64,000 nt of DNA from Bathymodiolus brooksi (GCA_963680875.1 OY804579.1:77923095-77987094); one strand, 5' to 3'; shown: positions 61,701-62,139, numbered from the stretch's first letter. The notes: generated by a model not told the origin, from the letters alone. Made by a program: numbers and translations.

Positions 61701-62108
61701 ATGAACACTTGTTATGTGGTTCAGATTTTCTATTACAGCATGCAAGGAACTATTTTGTTTTAAATGTATCACTCCCTCTTTGGTATATTTCATTACTATT
61801 ATGTAATATTTAGTTCTTTACTGCATACAGTATTATATAATTGTAATACAAGTAAATTATTTATAGTAGATAAACCGGATATTAAATCTAAAAATTAATT
61901 CCAAATTATTGATTTAATATTGTCAATATGTGCATTACTAATTAATGCCTGTATTTTTTATTTCAGAGGCTGTTTTGATGAGATTACTGCTCGTTTTTGT
62001 ATTTCTTGTGTAATAGAAGCTTTTAGATATTTACATGACCGAGGCATCATTTACAGAGATCTAAAACCAGAAAATTTGTTATTAGATAGTAATGGTTATG
62101 TAAAACTG
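4240..62108 (+). CDS. PRKG1: cGMP-dependent protein kinase gene, 13 coding exons, 3' end outside window
   Basis: Serine/threonine kinase activated by cGMP. Joining the 13 exons (listed separately) gives 1824 nt, 608 residues, with every junction in phase. Residues ~65-126 form a heptad-rich coiled coil, 151-160 resemble a pseudosubstrate (KKQGVSGE), 181-310 are CNB-A with [17 protein letters not shown], 310-437 are CNB-B with [16 protein letters not shown]. The kinase begins near 465: glycine loop GMGGFG 475-480, ATP lysine K498, alpha-C glutamate E517, catalytic loop YRDLKPEN 590-597 with D592. Family members are usually about 670-760 residues, so about the last third of the kinase domain, from DFG on, is missing at the window edge. 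CNB-B resembles vertebrate PRKG2 as much as PRKG1, and the MGNG start is PRKG2-like, so the paralogue symbol is uncertain although the family is not. Introns range from 1.1 to 17.1 kb. Confidence 0.95.
5757..6296 (-). pseudogene. transposase C-terminal fragment (second Asp and Glu)
   Basis: 179 codons in a different frame, overlapping the end of the N-terminal fragment by [14 protein letters not shown] holds the second Asp and [14 protein letters not shown] the Glu of the triad. Reading back from the start gives H-E-M-N, the usual residues just after a segment that is missing here, so an internal deletion of roughly 25-30 codons with frameshift is inferred. The element is non-autonomous now. 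Confidence 0.8.
6293..6949 (-). pseudogene. transposase N-terminal fragment (HTH plus first catalytic Asp)
   Basis: 218 codons. Residues ~40-65 ([20 protein letters not shown]) form a helix-turn-helix for end binding. [13 protein letters not shown] carries the first Asp of the DDE triad, in the form seen in Tc1/mariner/IS630-type DDE_3 proteins. The frame stops at TGA directly after GLIDMK, where family members continue to the rest of the catalytic core. Confidence 0.8.
7332..7984. other. non-coding intron sequence, nothing recognised
   Basis: AT-rich, short open frames only, no splice-flanked conserved segment and no clear repeat. Confidence 0.5.
7985..8152 (+). mobile_element. LINE 3' tail (CR1/L2-like) with ATTCT microsatellite
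   Basis: CCTGGGGCCCTGATTTGGTT AATAAACTTATTCTATTCTA is the typical 3' end of CR1/L2-type LINEs with short pentamer tails. It is preceded by a duplicated TATCAATCATAATTGTTATT. No reverse transcriptase sequence is attached. Confidence 0.55.
8153..9334. other. non-coding intron sequence, nothing recognised
   Basis: No supported coding or repeat feature; short A and T tracts only. Confidence 0.5.
9335..9380 (-). mobile_element. SINE 3' end fragment
   Basis: TATGGTGTTTAACGCCACTT TCAACAATATTTCA is the reverse complement of the SINE 3' domain. Confidence 0.75.
9899..10173. mobile_element. hAT-like MITE, copy 1, 5-bp target duplication
   Basis: Ends CAGGGGCGGATCCAGG and CCTGGATCCGTCCCTG are inverted. 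GACTA flanks both sides (9894-9898, 10174-10178). Inside, a ~95-bp segment (GCGAAAATTGTTGGGGTATT TCGTG ... CCAATT) occurs twice. CA...TG ends plus a 5-bp duplication fit the hAT5-type group; the family call is inference. Confidence 0.8.
10174..10735. other. non-coding intron sequence, nothing recognised
   Basis: AT-rich with no supported feature. Confidence 0.5.
10736..10970 (+). mobile_element. tRNA-type SINE
   Basis: Full order as in the 3342 copy, with GATCGT duplicated near the start and the 3' end GAAAATGGCGTTAAACACC followed by ATAACCCTCCC. Confidence 0.8.
11290..11420 (-). repeat. dispersed repeat family G, diverged end fragment
   Basis: GAAGCAGGAACTGCTAACCT TTCTGAAGCACCCGAG followed by GTTTTTATTTAGTTTTTTATG corresponds to the flank of family G seen at 17710 and 24045. 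Confidence 0.5.
11690..11960. other. GC-rich island, possible retroelement part
   Basis: About 260 bases (GGCCGCAGGCAAGCGTCACA, CCCCAGCGTAGTTTCACC) are clearly richer in G+C than the flanks and lie just outside the gypsy pol fragment on its 3' side. This could be part of that element, but no second LTR was found. Confidence 0.3.
12314..13510 (-). pseudogene. Ty3/gypsy retrotransposon pol remnant (RT and RNase H)
   Basis: Read right to left: [18 protein letters not shown], then [68 protein letters not shown] (reverse transcriptase), a frameshift, [10 protein letters not shown] (RT YLDD box altered to LYD), [11 protein letters not shown], then [18 protein letters not shown] and [15 protein letters not shown] (RNase H). 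Several frame breaks and the damaged YLDD box make it dead. Confidence 0.9.
13562..13873 (-). pseudogene. LINE ORF2 C-terminal remnant
   Basis: 104 codons. [17 protein letters not shown] near the start and [18 protein letters not shown] near the end, then [14 protein letters not shown], match the C-terminal tail of non-LTR reverse transcriptases (YK.V.GL ... F..RT...WN.LP...V...S...FK..L). The polymerase domain itself is absent. Confidence 0.7.
14221..14249 (+). repeat. poly-G tract
   Basis: GGGGAGGGTGG followed by 18 consecutive G. Prone to slippage and a likely place for sequence error. Shorter G runs occur at 4849, 10126, 19307 and 19425. Confidence 0.95.
14250..14980. other. non-coding intron sequence, nothing recognised
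   Basis: AT-rich; no repeat or coding feature supported. Confidence 0.5.
14984..15156. repeat. foldback (GGATAA-rich) inverted repeat
   Basis: GGGATAAAATTTGTGTACAA TTTTTATCCATCTGGGATAA on the left is inverted on the right as ATATCCCAGATGGATAATAG TTGTACACAAATTGTATCCC. The arms are about 60 bases with an imperfect centre. Confidence 0.8.
15261..15443 (-). CDS. short integrase-like exon in transposon-like region
   Basis: ATG at 15443; [20 protein letters not shown] then [16 protein letters not shown] and [10 protein letters not shown]. The pattern YL....YP..LT..EKR..RR.A..F.....LYY resembles the N-terminal segment before the zinc-binding domain of retroelement/Ginger-type integrases. Reading runs into GAAG|GTGAGT (15293/15292), a good donor, so it may be a 50-codon first exon. 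The next exon was not found. Family call is weak. Confidence 0.4.
   Translation of the reverse strand: MDGSEYNNLLRYLTKKEYNGKLTANEKRAFRKRAESFILKENMMYYRVGEGELLTSFTCS
15571..15805. repeat. ~114-bp tandem duplication rich in GGATAA/TTATCC
   Basis: ATCTTTCATTAATTTTATAT CCTAGGATATAATCATTG through GACAAATTAGCTAAAATATTT occurs twice in a row with a few substitutions. Confidence 0.85.
15950..16140 (+). mobile_element. second SINE-like family, copy 1
   Basis: CTTTAGCGAGTAAAAGCAAA, GGTTGGGCTAGTACAAAGCAG, ACATCATCATTTCATTGAAT, TGATATAGCTGAATAATTGCTC match copies at 37590 and 45830 in the same order. Confidence 0.55.
16141..16892. other. end of intron 1, nothing recognised
   Basis: AT-rich non-coding sequence up to the exon 2 acceptor. 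Confidence 0.5.
16893..17059 (+). CDS. PRKG1: PKG coding exon 2: start of CNB-A
   Basis: 167 nt, completes R181 and runs to A236 plus one base. Acceptor TTGTCTAG, donor CAG|GTAGGT. Encodes [20 protein letters not shown] and on to the [14 protein letters not shown] strand region, matching the N-terminal helices and first beta strands of PKG CNB-A. Its 3' half, with the donor, is duplicated 158 bp downstream as a non-functional copy. Confidence 0.93.
17060..17560 (+). repeat. diverged tandem duplication of intron 2 start
   Basis: The sequence following the exon 2 donor (GTAGGTTCAAA, CATATACTGTCCC, AACCTAGTAAACTTAT, CACATTGGCAGTATTTATGG, GTCATCGGGTTGGTTCAAG) recurs about four times with substitutions. 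Unit lengths are unequal, roughly 100-160 bp. The first repeat includes part of exon 2. No protein is implied by the short open frames here. Confidence 0.7.
17153..17217 (+). pseudogene. duplicated 3' part of PKG exon 2 (dead pseudo-exon)
   Basis: From GATAAAGCAGGG on, 65 bases repeat 16995-17059 at an exact offset of 158 bp, including the donor GTAGGTTC. The copy reads ...CAT CTG TAT GTG TTG TAA, so a TAA stop now lies in frame before the donor. There is no acceptor of its own; the upstream side is intron sequence (ATCGGGGTGGGG). It is therefore a by-product of local tandem duplication and not an alternative exon. Confidence 0.8.
17690..17864 (-). repeat. dispersed repeat family G, flank of the 35-bp array
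   Basis: GGAACAGGAACAGGTAACCC, AAGCACCTGAGTTCACCCCC, TTTTTAGTTTTCTGTGTACT GTTTTGTAGATCGTTGTTGG TCC then GGTCATTTTGTTGTCTGTCC correspond, on the opposite strand, to the order in the 2742 copy. Confidence 0.75.
17865..18392. repeat. 35-bp tandem array, ~15 copies
   Basis: Unit TTAGATTTACGGCTTCTGAT TACCCCTTTGGTATC, with C/T and G/A variants. The TTCTGATTACCCCTTTGGTATC half is identical to the 59-bp array at 24181 and, inverted, to the 55-bp array at 58444. It ends in GTATCTTCAAAC as the other arrays do. Confidence 0.95.
18494..19052. mobile_element. non-autonomous TTAA-site transposon
   Basis: AGGGGCATTA and TAATGCCCCT are the terminal inverted repeats, flanked by TTAA at 18490-18493 and 19053-19056. 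559 bp, no transposase. TTAA duplications are typical of piggyBac and Kolobok; which one cannot be told. Confidence 0.75.
19278..19477. mobile_element. hAT-like MITE, copy 2, 5-bp target duplication
   Basis: Ends CAGGGGCGGATCCAGG and CCTGGATCCGCCCCTG; CAATA flanks both sides (19273-19277, 19478-19482). One internal unit instead of the two in the 9899 copy, and two long poly-G runs. Confidence 0.85.
19500..19760 (+). repeat. dispersed repeat, inverted partner at 33420-33680
   Basis: ACCCAGATACGAGATATTGC ACACTTTAGATCTGGG, TTATTACTCTCAGAGAGC and ACCTAAATGTGATATTGCAT also occur at 33481-33600 on the opposite strand. Confidence 0.75.
20570..20740 (-). repeat. dispersed repeat related to the 46390 copy
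   Basis: AACCTGGGTTCATCGCCGGG TT (twice), TTTTTAGTTTTCTGTGTTG, TCTCATGTTGCCTCTTTCTC TAGATTGTCCATGGG are, inverted, the order at 46420-46560. The structure parallels family G but with a different centre. Confidence 0.55.
21155..21240. repeat. 42-bp duplication
   Basis: AACAATTCTCAACCTTGACA TTTTG(G/A)CTGTATC is present twice. The open frame over 20767-21252 is hydrophobic, made of T-rich repeat sequence, and is not supported as a gene. Confidence 0.7.
21491..21620 (-). mobile_element. Penelope-type element end, possible hammerhead remnant
   Basis: On the minus strand: GGTCCTTTGGTTTTCTTGCT CCCAAATAC, then GATGAAAGCTATTCTAGAAA CGTGTAGCGCACACTAAATT. The same order occurs at 37381 and 43741. GATGA..GAAA followed by GCGCAC resembles the minimal hammerhead in Penelope-like element ends; here the core reads CCGATGA, one base off. 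Confidence 0.45.
21621..22612. other. non-coding intron 2 sequence, one small palindrome
   Basis: CAAGGATTTATATAGTAGGA TAAATCCTTG near 22018-22047 is a short hairpin. Otherwise nothing recognised. Confidence 0.5.
22670..22890 (+). repeat. dispersed repeat family G, copy with small triplication
   Basis: AGGACAGACAAAACAATGTC CAAAAGACAG is repeated three times with small changes, then AAAACTAAAGATCGATCAAC ACGAACCCCACTAAAAATC. This is a small expansion of the same region that forms the large arrays. Confidence 0.75.
23173..23352. mobile_element. MITE with pogo/Tc1-like ends
   Basis: ACAGTCAAACCTGCCCATGT GGTCACC is inverted at the right as GGTGGCCTCTTAATACAGGT TTGACTGT. 180 bp, non-coding. Confidence 0.7.
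23353..24034. other. non-coding; ~110-bp imperfect direct repeat
   Basis: TTTTACTCAATCAATTTCAA GAAAATAAAATGTTTTACTC is repeated about 105 bp later (23760-23830). Nothing else recognised. Confidence 0.55.
24035..24180 (-). repeat. dispersed repeat family G, flank of the 59-bp array
   Basis: GGAGCAGGAACCGCTAACCC TTCCAAAGCACCTAAGTTCA, GTTTTCTGTGTATTGTTTTA TAGATCATTGTTAG match the 17690 flank base for base over long stretches. Confidence 0.8.
24181..32955. repeat. 59-bp tandem array, about 149 copies
   Basis: Unit: TTTTGACCATTGTATTGTCT GTACTTCTATTTACTGTTTC TGATTACCCCTTTGGTATC. Common variants are GACC/GGCC/GGTC, CCCC/CACT/CTCC and a 2-bp deletion (TCTGTAC to TCTAC). Repeated 71-residue hydrophobic frames ([20 protein letters not shown]) are products of the repeat and not genes, since 59 is not a multiple of 3 and frames rotate. 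Ends in GTATCTTCAAAC. Confidence 0.97.
24400..32172. repeat. 66-unit higher-order duplication, period 3886 bp
   Basis: The order of unit variants in ~24400-28286 recurs in ~28286-32172 at a constant offset of 3886 bp (66 x 59 minus four 2-bp deletions). Rare variants such as GTATGTAC (24728/28614), CTTTTGTTT-like changes and the three clustered deletions coincide. I noticed only a couple of differences (near 25562 and 26779). Confidence 0.85.
33120..33370. repeat. diverged tandem repeat, ~3 copies of ~90 bp
   Basis: AATGACAGAATCAAAGAA, GCCATTCGTTATCTTGT and ATCACTTTGACTACTG(C/T)TCGTC recur in order. Confidence 0.7.
33420..33680 (-). repeat. dispersed repeat, inverted partner of 19500-19760
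   Basis: ATGCAATATCACATCTAGGT CGTTGATTATTG and AAAGTGTGCAATATCTCGTA TCTG are the reverse complement of the 19.6-kb copy. Confidence 0.75.
33695..34050 (+). mobile_element. SINE split by a hAT-like insertion
   Basis: GTGACTTGCGACAGGTCGGT GGTTTTCTC is followed by a 221-bp foreign element. The SINE resumes with GTTTTCTCTGGATACTCTGG and ends in GTTGAAAGTGGCGTTAAACA CC. The 5' tRNA part is missing. Confidence 0.85.
33730..33950. mobile_element. hAT-like MITE, 8-bp target duplication, inside a SINE
   Basis: Ends CATAGGGGCTTGTCTC and GAGACAAGTCCCTATG, flanked by GTTTTCTC at 33722-33729 and 33951-33958. Internal GGAAAGATATGCACCCCTAT and ATGGGAGTGCATATTTCTGG also pair, so the whole element can fold back. 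Confidence 0.88.
34207..34320 (+). CDS. PRKG1: PKG coding exon 3: CNB-A phosphate-binding cassette
   Basis: 114 nt, D237-K274 plus one base. Acceptor TTTATATAG, donor AAAG|GTATGT. Contains DGEVEV and the cassette [17 protein letters not shown] (258-274). E260 and R269 are the conserved cyclic-nucleotide contacts; T270 after the arginine is the residue known in PKG to favour cGMP over cAMP. The exon stands alone after a 17.1-kb intron and is followed by a SINE fragment within 60 bp. Confidence 0.95.
34381..34510 (+). mobile_element. SINE 5' part
   Basis: GTCGTGATCATATGGTAGTT GGATTTACAACTACC and GTTGTGAGTTCGAATCCCAG are the tRNA-like head; the copy stops after TACTTGATACAGCATTTACA. Confidence 0.8.
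34637..35053 (+). CDS. hypothetical ORF in PKG intron 3, possible alternative terminal exon
   Basis: An open frame of 139 codons starts at an ATG directly behind a good acceptor (TTCTCTCGCTGTAG, AG at 34634-34635). It ends in TGA, and an AATAAA signal lies at 35315-35320. The peptide is of mixed, protein-like composition (for example [20 protein letters not shown]) with no domain I recognise. The frame would fit an upstream exon ending in phase 2, such as PKG exon 1, but not exon 3 (phase 1). It may be an independent small gene, an alternative terminal exon, or chance; the upstream part of the same frame is SINE sequence. Confidence 0.3.
   Translation: MPTDLDYILPLSVYKGVKMWLMSRKLFDFNRTSFSRFHMTFSACIFQTDLNSNSGERCRLLRVSSFASSQLHEKNKTVLEEPFMHAKPADPYLELSLGKTEETCHDNFFSLNSCFGSKKHCLARESINTDYLVCIFSS
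35598..35703 (+). CDS. PRKG1: PKG coding exon 4: end of CNB-A
   Basis: 106 nt; acceptor TATTCTCAG, donor CGAAG|GTATTT; ends with two bases of the next codon. Encodes [20 protein letters not shown] followed by [15 protein letters not shown], which matches the C-terminal helix of CNB-A and the interdomain helix of PKG. Codon phases join exactly to exons 3 and 5. Confidence 0.94.
35704..36445. other. intron 4 sequence, nothing recognised
   Basis: No supported coding or repeat feature. Confidence 0.5.
36450..36800. repeat. diverged ~120-bp tandem repeat, 3 copies
   Basis: GAAATTCGACATGGA, CATGTTCATCTTCATTGG and CACTGAACTATT recur in order three times with many differences, so it is old. Confidence 0.7.
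37381..37445 (-). mobile_element. Penelope-type element end, hammerhead-like core
   Basis: On the minus strand CTGATGAAAGTTATTCCAGG AATGTGTCGTGTGCACTAAA TTTGATATCTAC. CTGATGA is the canonical hammerhead strand; GAAA is altered to GAAT. Confidence 0.45.
37590..37840 (+). mobile_element. second SINE-like family, copy 2
   Basis: GTAAAGACTGCATGGTTGAC, GACCTAGCACTATAAAGATC CAATTAAGTGTG, GACATCATCATTTCATTGAA, CCATGATAGATCTGACAAAT TGC match the 45830 copy. Confidence 0.6.
37890..37935 (+). mobile_element. SINE 3' end fragment
   Basis: AAAGTGGCGTTTAAGCACCA TAACCCTAAC. Confidence 0.6.
38578..40192 (+). mobile_element. SINE split by a 1.36-kb DNA transposon
   Basis: The 5' part (GTCGTGGTCGTGATCGTATG to GACTTGGGACAGGTCTG, 38578-38733) and the 3' part (GTCTGTGGTTTTCTTTCCTC to GGCGTTAAACACC, 40092-40170) form one SINE interrupted at the same place as the SINE at 33695. 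Confidence 0.8.
38734..40090. mobile_element. non-autonomous DNA transposon, 1357 bp, inside a SINE
   Basis: Begins CAAGGCCGTAACTACC and ends GATGAGGCCTTG, giving short inverted CAAGGCC/GGCCTTG ends. Flanks GGTCTG and AGTCTG are a likely target duplication with one difference. A palindrome-like TGTCCCCGCCTTTAGGCGAT GGGGACA lies near the right side. A 104-codon frame at 38909 is unsupported. Confidence 0.65.
40312..40560 (+). mobile_element. tRNA-type SINE
   Basis: GTGGTCGTGATCATATGGTA GTTGGA through GTTGAAAGTGGCATTAAACA CC, full order, followed by AAACCACACCATCAAA, which also follows the preceding SINE copy at 40180. Confidence 0.85.
40835..40898 (+). CDS. PRKG1: PKG coding exon 5: start of CNB-B
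   Basis: 64 nt; acceptor TTATTTTTCAG, donor GAAGTG|GTGAGT; ends in phase 0. Encodes (S)[20 protein letters not shown], equivalent to the SV..L..LPEE.LSKLADVLE helix that opens CNB-B in PKGs. Too short to show up as a long ORF; recognised by family pattern and by phase. Confidence 0.92.
40945..41062. repeat. 30-bp tandem repeat, 4 copies
   Basis: TTTAATGTACTAAAATGTAG TTTATCCATC repeated right after the exon 5 donor. Confidence 0.95.
41063..41888. other. intron 5 sequence, nothing recognised
   Basis: No supported feature. Confidence 0.5.
41891..42070. mobile_element. pogo/Tigger-like MITE, copy 1
   Basis: ACAGTGGAACTTGTGCAATC CGACACC and GGTGTGTCGGATTAGACAGG TTCCACTGT are inverted; TA flanks the right end (TGTATA). 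Internal GACATCCTGT is repeated. Second copy at 57605. Confidence 0.8.
42185..42262 (+). CDS. PRKG1: PKG coding exon 6: CNB-B first strands
   Basis: 78 nt, 26 whole codons, acceptor TTTTTGTTGTAG, donor GAG|GTAAGA. Encodes [20 protein letters not shown] then IINKGE, the canonical GD.IIR.G..GD.FFII..G strand-turn pattern of a cyclic-nucleotide-binding fold. Confidence 0.94.
42755..43262. mobile_element. foldback element with two internal hairpins
   Basis: Outer arms TAAAGATTGATCG ... TTGTTCGGTTCAT and ATGAACCGAACAA ... GATCAATCC. Inside, ATAACCTGGTTTGGGTCAGT TTACGCTT is inverted across about 24 bases, and AATAACCTCAATCAGGTTGT AC is inverted near 43222. No coding capacity. Confidence 0.8.
43263..43735. 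other. intron 6 sequence, nothing recognised
   Basis: No supported feature. Confidence 0.5.
43736..43860 (-). mobile_element. Penelope-type element end, intact CTGATGA/GAAA
   Basis: Minus strand: GGTCCTTTGGTTTTCTTGCT CCCAAAG, then CTGATGAAGGCTTTTCCAGA AATTTGATATTTTCG. Both hammerhead core strands are present but the segment between GAAA and TTTGATAT is shorter than in the other copies. Confidence 0.5.
44030..44080 (-). mobile_element. Penelope-type end fragment
   Basis: AACATAGATATCTAATTTAG TGTGCACGAC is the same end, truncated. Confidence 0.4.
44104..44198 (+). CDS. PRKG1: PKG coding exon 7: CNB-B, cassette start
   Basis: 95 nt, acceptor GTTGTTGTAG, donor CTCAG|GTATTA, ends with two bases of codon 389. 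Encodes [20 protein letters not shown] and [14 protein letters not shown] (382-384) is the start of the second phosphate-binding cassette, completed by exon 8. Confidence 0.93.
44412..44470 (-). mobile_element. SINE 3' end fragment
   Basis: GTTATGGTGTTTAGTGCCAC TTTCAACAATATTTCAGTTA TA. Confidence 0.75.
45286..45354 (+). CDS. PRKG1: PKG coding exon 8: CNB-B cassette arginine and exit strands
   Basis: 69 nt, acceptor TTTAATTTCAG, donor AGAGA|GTAAGT. Encodes (S)[18 protein letters not shown] then TVDRE. R393 and T394 are the cassette arginine and cGMP-selectivity threonine of site B. Confidence 0.93.
45522..45790 (+). mobile_element. tRNA-type SINE, near full length
   Basis: CTGTCATGGTCGTGAACGTA TGGTAGTTGGA to GTTGAAAGTGGCATTAAACA CC, with a small duplication of CTATGCAA in the head. 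Confidence 0.85.
45830..46050 (+). mobile_element. second SINE-like family, copy 3
   Basis: AAGAGTAAAGACTGATTTAC, GAGTGAGCTAGCACTCTGAA AATCCAACTAAG, GCCATGATCTAGCTGACAAA TTACTC, then AACAACAATCACTCAC. Confidence 0.65.
46390..46580 (+). repeat. dispersed repeat, partner of 20570-20740
   Basis: AATGGACAATCCAGAGATAC AGGCAACA, AATACAGAAAACTAAGAAAC, GGTCGAACCCAGGTGCTCGC. Confidence 0.55.
46999..47076 (+). CDS. PRKG1: PKG coding exon 9: CNB-B C-terminal helix and linker start
   Basis: 78 nt, acceptor TTTTTTTTGCAG, donor CAACG|GTATGT; ends with two bases of codon 438. Encodes [20 protein letters not shown] then EARGAQ. The SFNQLIG helix closes CNB-B; the [12 protein letters not shown] stretch starts the linker before the kinase domain. 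Confidence 0.92.
47256..47797. mobile_element. foldback MITE with one arm amplified into a tandem array
   Basis: Outer ends AATAATTCCTGGAAGC and GCTTCCAGGAATTATT are inverted. Next inward, GTTGTGAGTTTTAACATGGG TTAGTAGGATAATA (left) is inverted to the 38-bp unit of the right arm, which is present about 12 times. Confidence 0.85.
47330..47780. repeat. 38-bp tandem array, ~12 copies
   Basis: Unit CCCATGTTAAAACTCACAAC ACAGTATTATCCTACTAA, with AGCCCATGC variants. Confidence 0.95.
48410..48481 (+). CDS. candidate PKG cassette exon in the regulatory-kinase linker
   Basis: A 72-nt open segment with acceptor TGTGTCTGCAG (AG 48408-48409) and donor ATCAA|GTAAAA. It enters and leaves in phase 2, exactly matching the exon 9 end and exon 10 start, so inclusion adds 24 residues in frame: (R)[18 protein letters not shown] then RQRLIK. 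The peptide is very basic and would fall in the variable linker that in some PKGs is long and basic. Not proven; the polypyrimidine tract is weak and no conservation can be checked here. Confidence 0.4.
48482..49040. other. intron 9 sequence, nothing recognised
   Basis: T-rich; the hydrophobic frame at 48776 is compositional. Confidence 0.5.
49045..49165 (+). repeat. dispersed repeat family G, internally deleted copy
   Basis: GATACCTAAAAGATCAATCG, then directly ACATGAACCCCACTAAAACA and GGTGCTCCGAAGGGTTAAAC AGTTC. Confidence 0.65.
49170..50150. other. intron 9 sequence, nothing recognised
   Basis: No supported feature. Confidence 0.5.
50150..50520 (+). repeat. dispersed repeat family G, split by a SINE
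   Basis: AAAGATACCTACCGAAGGGA TAATCAG ... CAAAACACTACACAGAAAAC before the SINE; AAAACTAAAGATTGGGTAAC ACTAACACCACTAAAAACCA G after it. Confidence 0.75.
50251..50466 (+). mobile_element. 5'-truncated SINE with 12-bp target duplication
   Basis: Flanked by ACAGAAAACTAA at 50239-50250 and 50467-50478. Body runs from the B-box region (CACCACTAATGTTGTGAGTT TGAATCC) to GTTGAAAGTGGCTTTAAACA CC and a CCCTAACCCTA tail. It lies 84 bases before exon 10. Confidence 0.88.
50562..50700 (+). CDS. PRKG1: PKG coding exon 10: linker and kinase glycine loop
   Basis: 139 nt, acceptor TTTGTATTTTAG, donor GAACTG|GTGAGT, ends in phase 0. The first ~20 residues are a Gly/Ser linker ([14 protein letters not shown]). 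Then [20 protein letters not shown] and GRVEL give the first kinase strand and ATP-binding glycine loop (GMGGFG, 475-480). Confidence 0.95.
50701..53026. other. intron 10 sequence; one dispersed repeat at 52488-52565
   Basis: 52488-52565 matches 2178-2260. The remainder shows only AT-rich sequence and short frames. Confidence 0.5.
53027..53521 (+). pseudogene. LINE ORF2 C-terminal remnant with zinc-knuckle-like motif
   Basis: 164 codons open. [21 protein letters not shown] is the C-x-C-C...H...C motif found after the reverse transcriptase of many non-LTR elements (zf-RVT-like), preceded by [16 protein letters not shown]. No polymerase domain upstream, so it is a truncated insertion. Confidence 0.65.
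53975..54165 (+). mobile_element. SINE lacking the tRNA head
   Basis: TGTGAGTTCAAATCCCGTTC ATGGCGAG to CATGACATAGCTGAAATACT GTTAAGTGGTGTTAAACACC. Confidence 0.8.
54440..54570 (+). repeat. dispersed repeat family G, partial
   Basis: CCAGAAGCCATAAATCGCAG GACAGACAACACAATGGCC then AACACTACAGAGAAAACTAA CGATTGAGCAACACGAA. Confidence 0.7.
54731..55457. mobile_element. inverted-repeat element carrying a telomere-like array
   Basis: ACTCAGATCGACGTCCAGTC TCTAATCGACGTCCAATCCT CAAATCGGC on the left is inverted on the right (CCGATTTGAGGAGTGGACGT CGATTAGAGACTGGACTAGA TCTGAGT). The arms are ~65-75 bp with internal sub-repeats of TCGACGTCCA. Confidence 0.75.
55028..55205 (+). repeat. degenerate telomere-like repeat
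   Basis: Mixed 6-bp units AACCCT, AACCTT, AACATT and AGCCCT, about 29 units. AACCCT is the complement of the TTAGGG telomere repeat used by molluscs. Frames reading NPNLNPNP are artefacts. Confidence 0.9.
55492..55650 (-). mobile_element. SINE, 3' two-thirds
   Basis: TGTTTAATGCCACTTTCAGC AATATTTCAGCTATATCATG through GTGGTGGAAGAAGCTGG and GAGTCGAGTGCACCC. Confidence 0.8.
55903..56042 (+). CDS. PRKG1: PKG coding exon 11: kinase N-lobe, ATP lysine and alpha-C helix
   Basis: 140 nt, acceptor TTTATATTGCAG, donor GCTAG|GTACTT. Encodes [20 protein letters not shown] then [18 protein letters not shown]498 (in YALK) is the ATP-anchoring lysine, E517 (SEK) the alpha-C partner. The VDTRQQEH stretch is highly characteristic of PKG among AGC kinases. 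Confidence 0.96.
56095..56215 (+). mobile_element. SINE 3' part with CCCTAA tail
   Basis: GTCAGTGGCTTGAGGCGGGT CGGTGG ... GTTGAAAGTGGCGTTAAACG CC then ATAACCCTAACCTTAACCCTAA. Confidence 0.8.
56328..56775. repeat. 21-bp minisatellite, left part (~21 copies)
   Basis: Unit ATTAATATTGAATATCGTTA C with ATTAATCTTG and ATTG/CATT variants. Because 21 is a multiple of 3, both strands give long open frames of repeated heptads; these are not genes. Confidence 0.95.
56871..57008. mobile_element. hairpin MITE inside the 21-bp minisatellite
   Basis: AATGTGGTCTTGTCCAGGTA ATATGCCAAAATATTACCCA GG is inverted as CTTGGGTAATATTTTGACAT ATTACCTGAACAAGACCACA TT around a CTCCCCTTCGGTC loop; arms ~60 bp. A further inverted fragment (TAATATTTTGGCATATTACC TGGAC) lies at 56819. 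Confidence 0.88.
57014..57225. repeat. 21-bp minisatellite, right part (~10 copies)
   Basis: The same unit continues after the hairpin element, so one array was split by the insertion. Confidence 0.93.
57298..57414 (+). repeat. three in-frame 39-bp copies of the exon 12 splice acceptor and exon start
   Basis: Units start at 57298, 57337 and 57376. Each holds TGTAG|ATTGTATAAA, closely matching the real exon 12 border TGTAG|GTTGTATAGA at 57426/57427. 39 bp is 13 codons and each unit reads [13 protein letters not shown] with no stop, in the same frame as exon 12. Using the first copy's AG (57305-57306) would add 120 nt, 40 residues, without a frame change. The first copy also has the better upstream context (GTTGTTCTAAACGACTGTTC, with a branch-point-like CTAAAC). 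Confidence 0.8.
57427..57516 (+). CDS. PRKG1: PKG coding exon 12: kinase hinge region
   Basis: 90 nt, acceptor GTGTATTTGTAG, donor GATAG|GTAAAT. Encodes (R)[19 protein letters not shown] then [11 protein letters not shown], the beta-5/hinge segment; LYRTFKD and [12 protein letters not shown] are nearly invariant in PKGs. The acceptor has almost no pyrimidine tract because the 39-bp repeat lies directly upstream. Confidence 0.95.
57605..57782. mobile_element. pogo/Tigger-like MITE, copy 2 (opposite orientation)
   Basis: ACAGTGGAACCTGTCTTAGC CGACACACC ... CAGGTGTCTGATTGCACAAG TTCCACTTT matches the 41891 copy inverted. Confidence 0.8.
57783..58430. other. intron 12 sequence, nothing recognised
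   Basis: No supported feature. Confidence 0.5.
58444..61635. repeat. 55-bp tandem array with 36-bp short units, ~58-60 copies
   Basis: Unit AAGATACCAGAGGTAATCAG AACCCACATATCTAAGGACA GACAATGCAATGGCC. Short units go from ATCTAAGGAC straight to GATACCAGAGG. Blocks of 5 and 7 units recur (offsets about 275 and 386). Left border AGTTTGAAGATACC equals the inverted right border of the 35- and 59-bp arrays. Confidence 0.97.
61636..61720 (+). repeat. dispersed repeat family G, flank of the 55-bp array
   Basis: CAAAACACTACAAAGAATAC AAAAGATTGATCAACATGTA TTCCACTAAC follows the last unit in the family G order. Confidence 0.7.
61967..62108 (+). CDS. PRKG1: PKG coding exon 13: kinase C-lobe start, catalytic loop
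   Basis: 142 nt, acceptor TTTTATTTCAG, donor AAACTG|GTAAGT, ends in phase 0. Encodes [20 protein letters not shown] then [28 protein letters not shown] carries the catalytic D592. The next residues in the family are (V/I)DFGFAK, which must be in an exon outside the window or starting at its last base (TTTTTATCCAG|A at 64000). Confidence 0.96.
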
Positions 62109-62139
62109 GTAAGTTTATGTCATATATATTAATGGGTTA

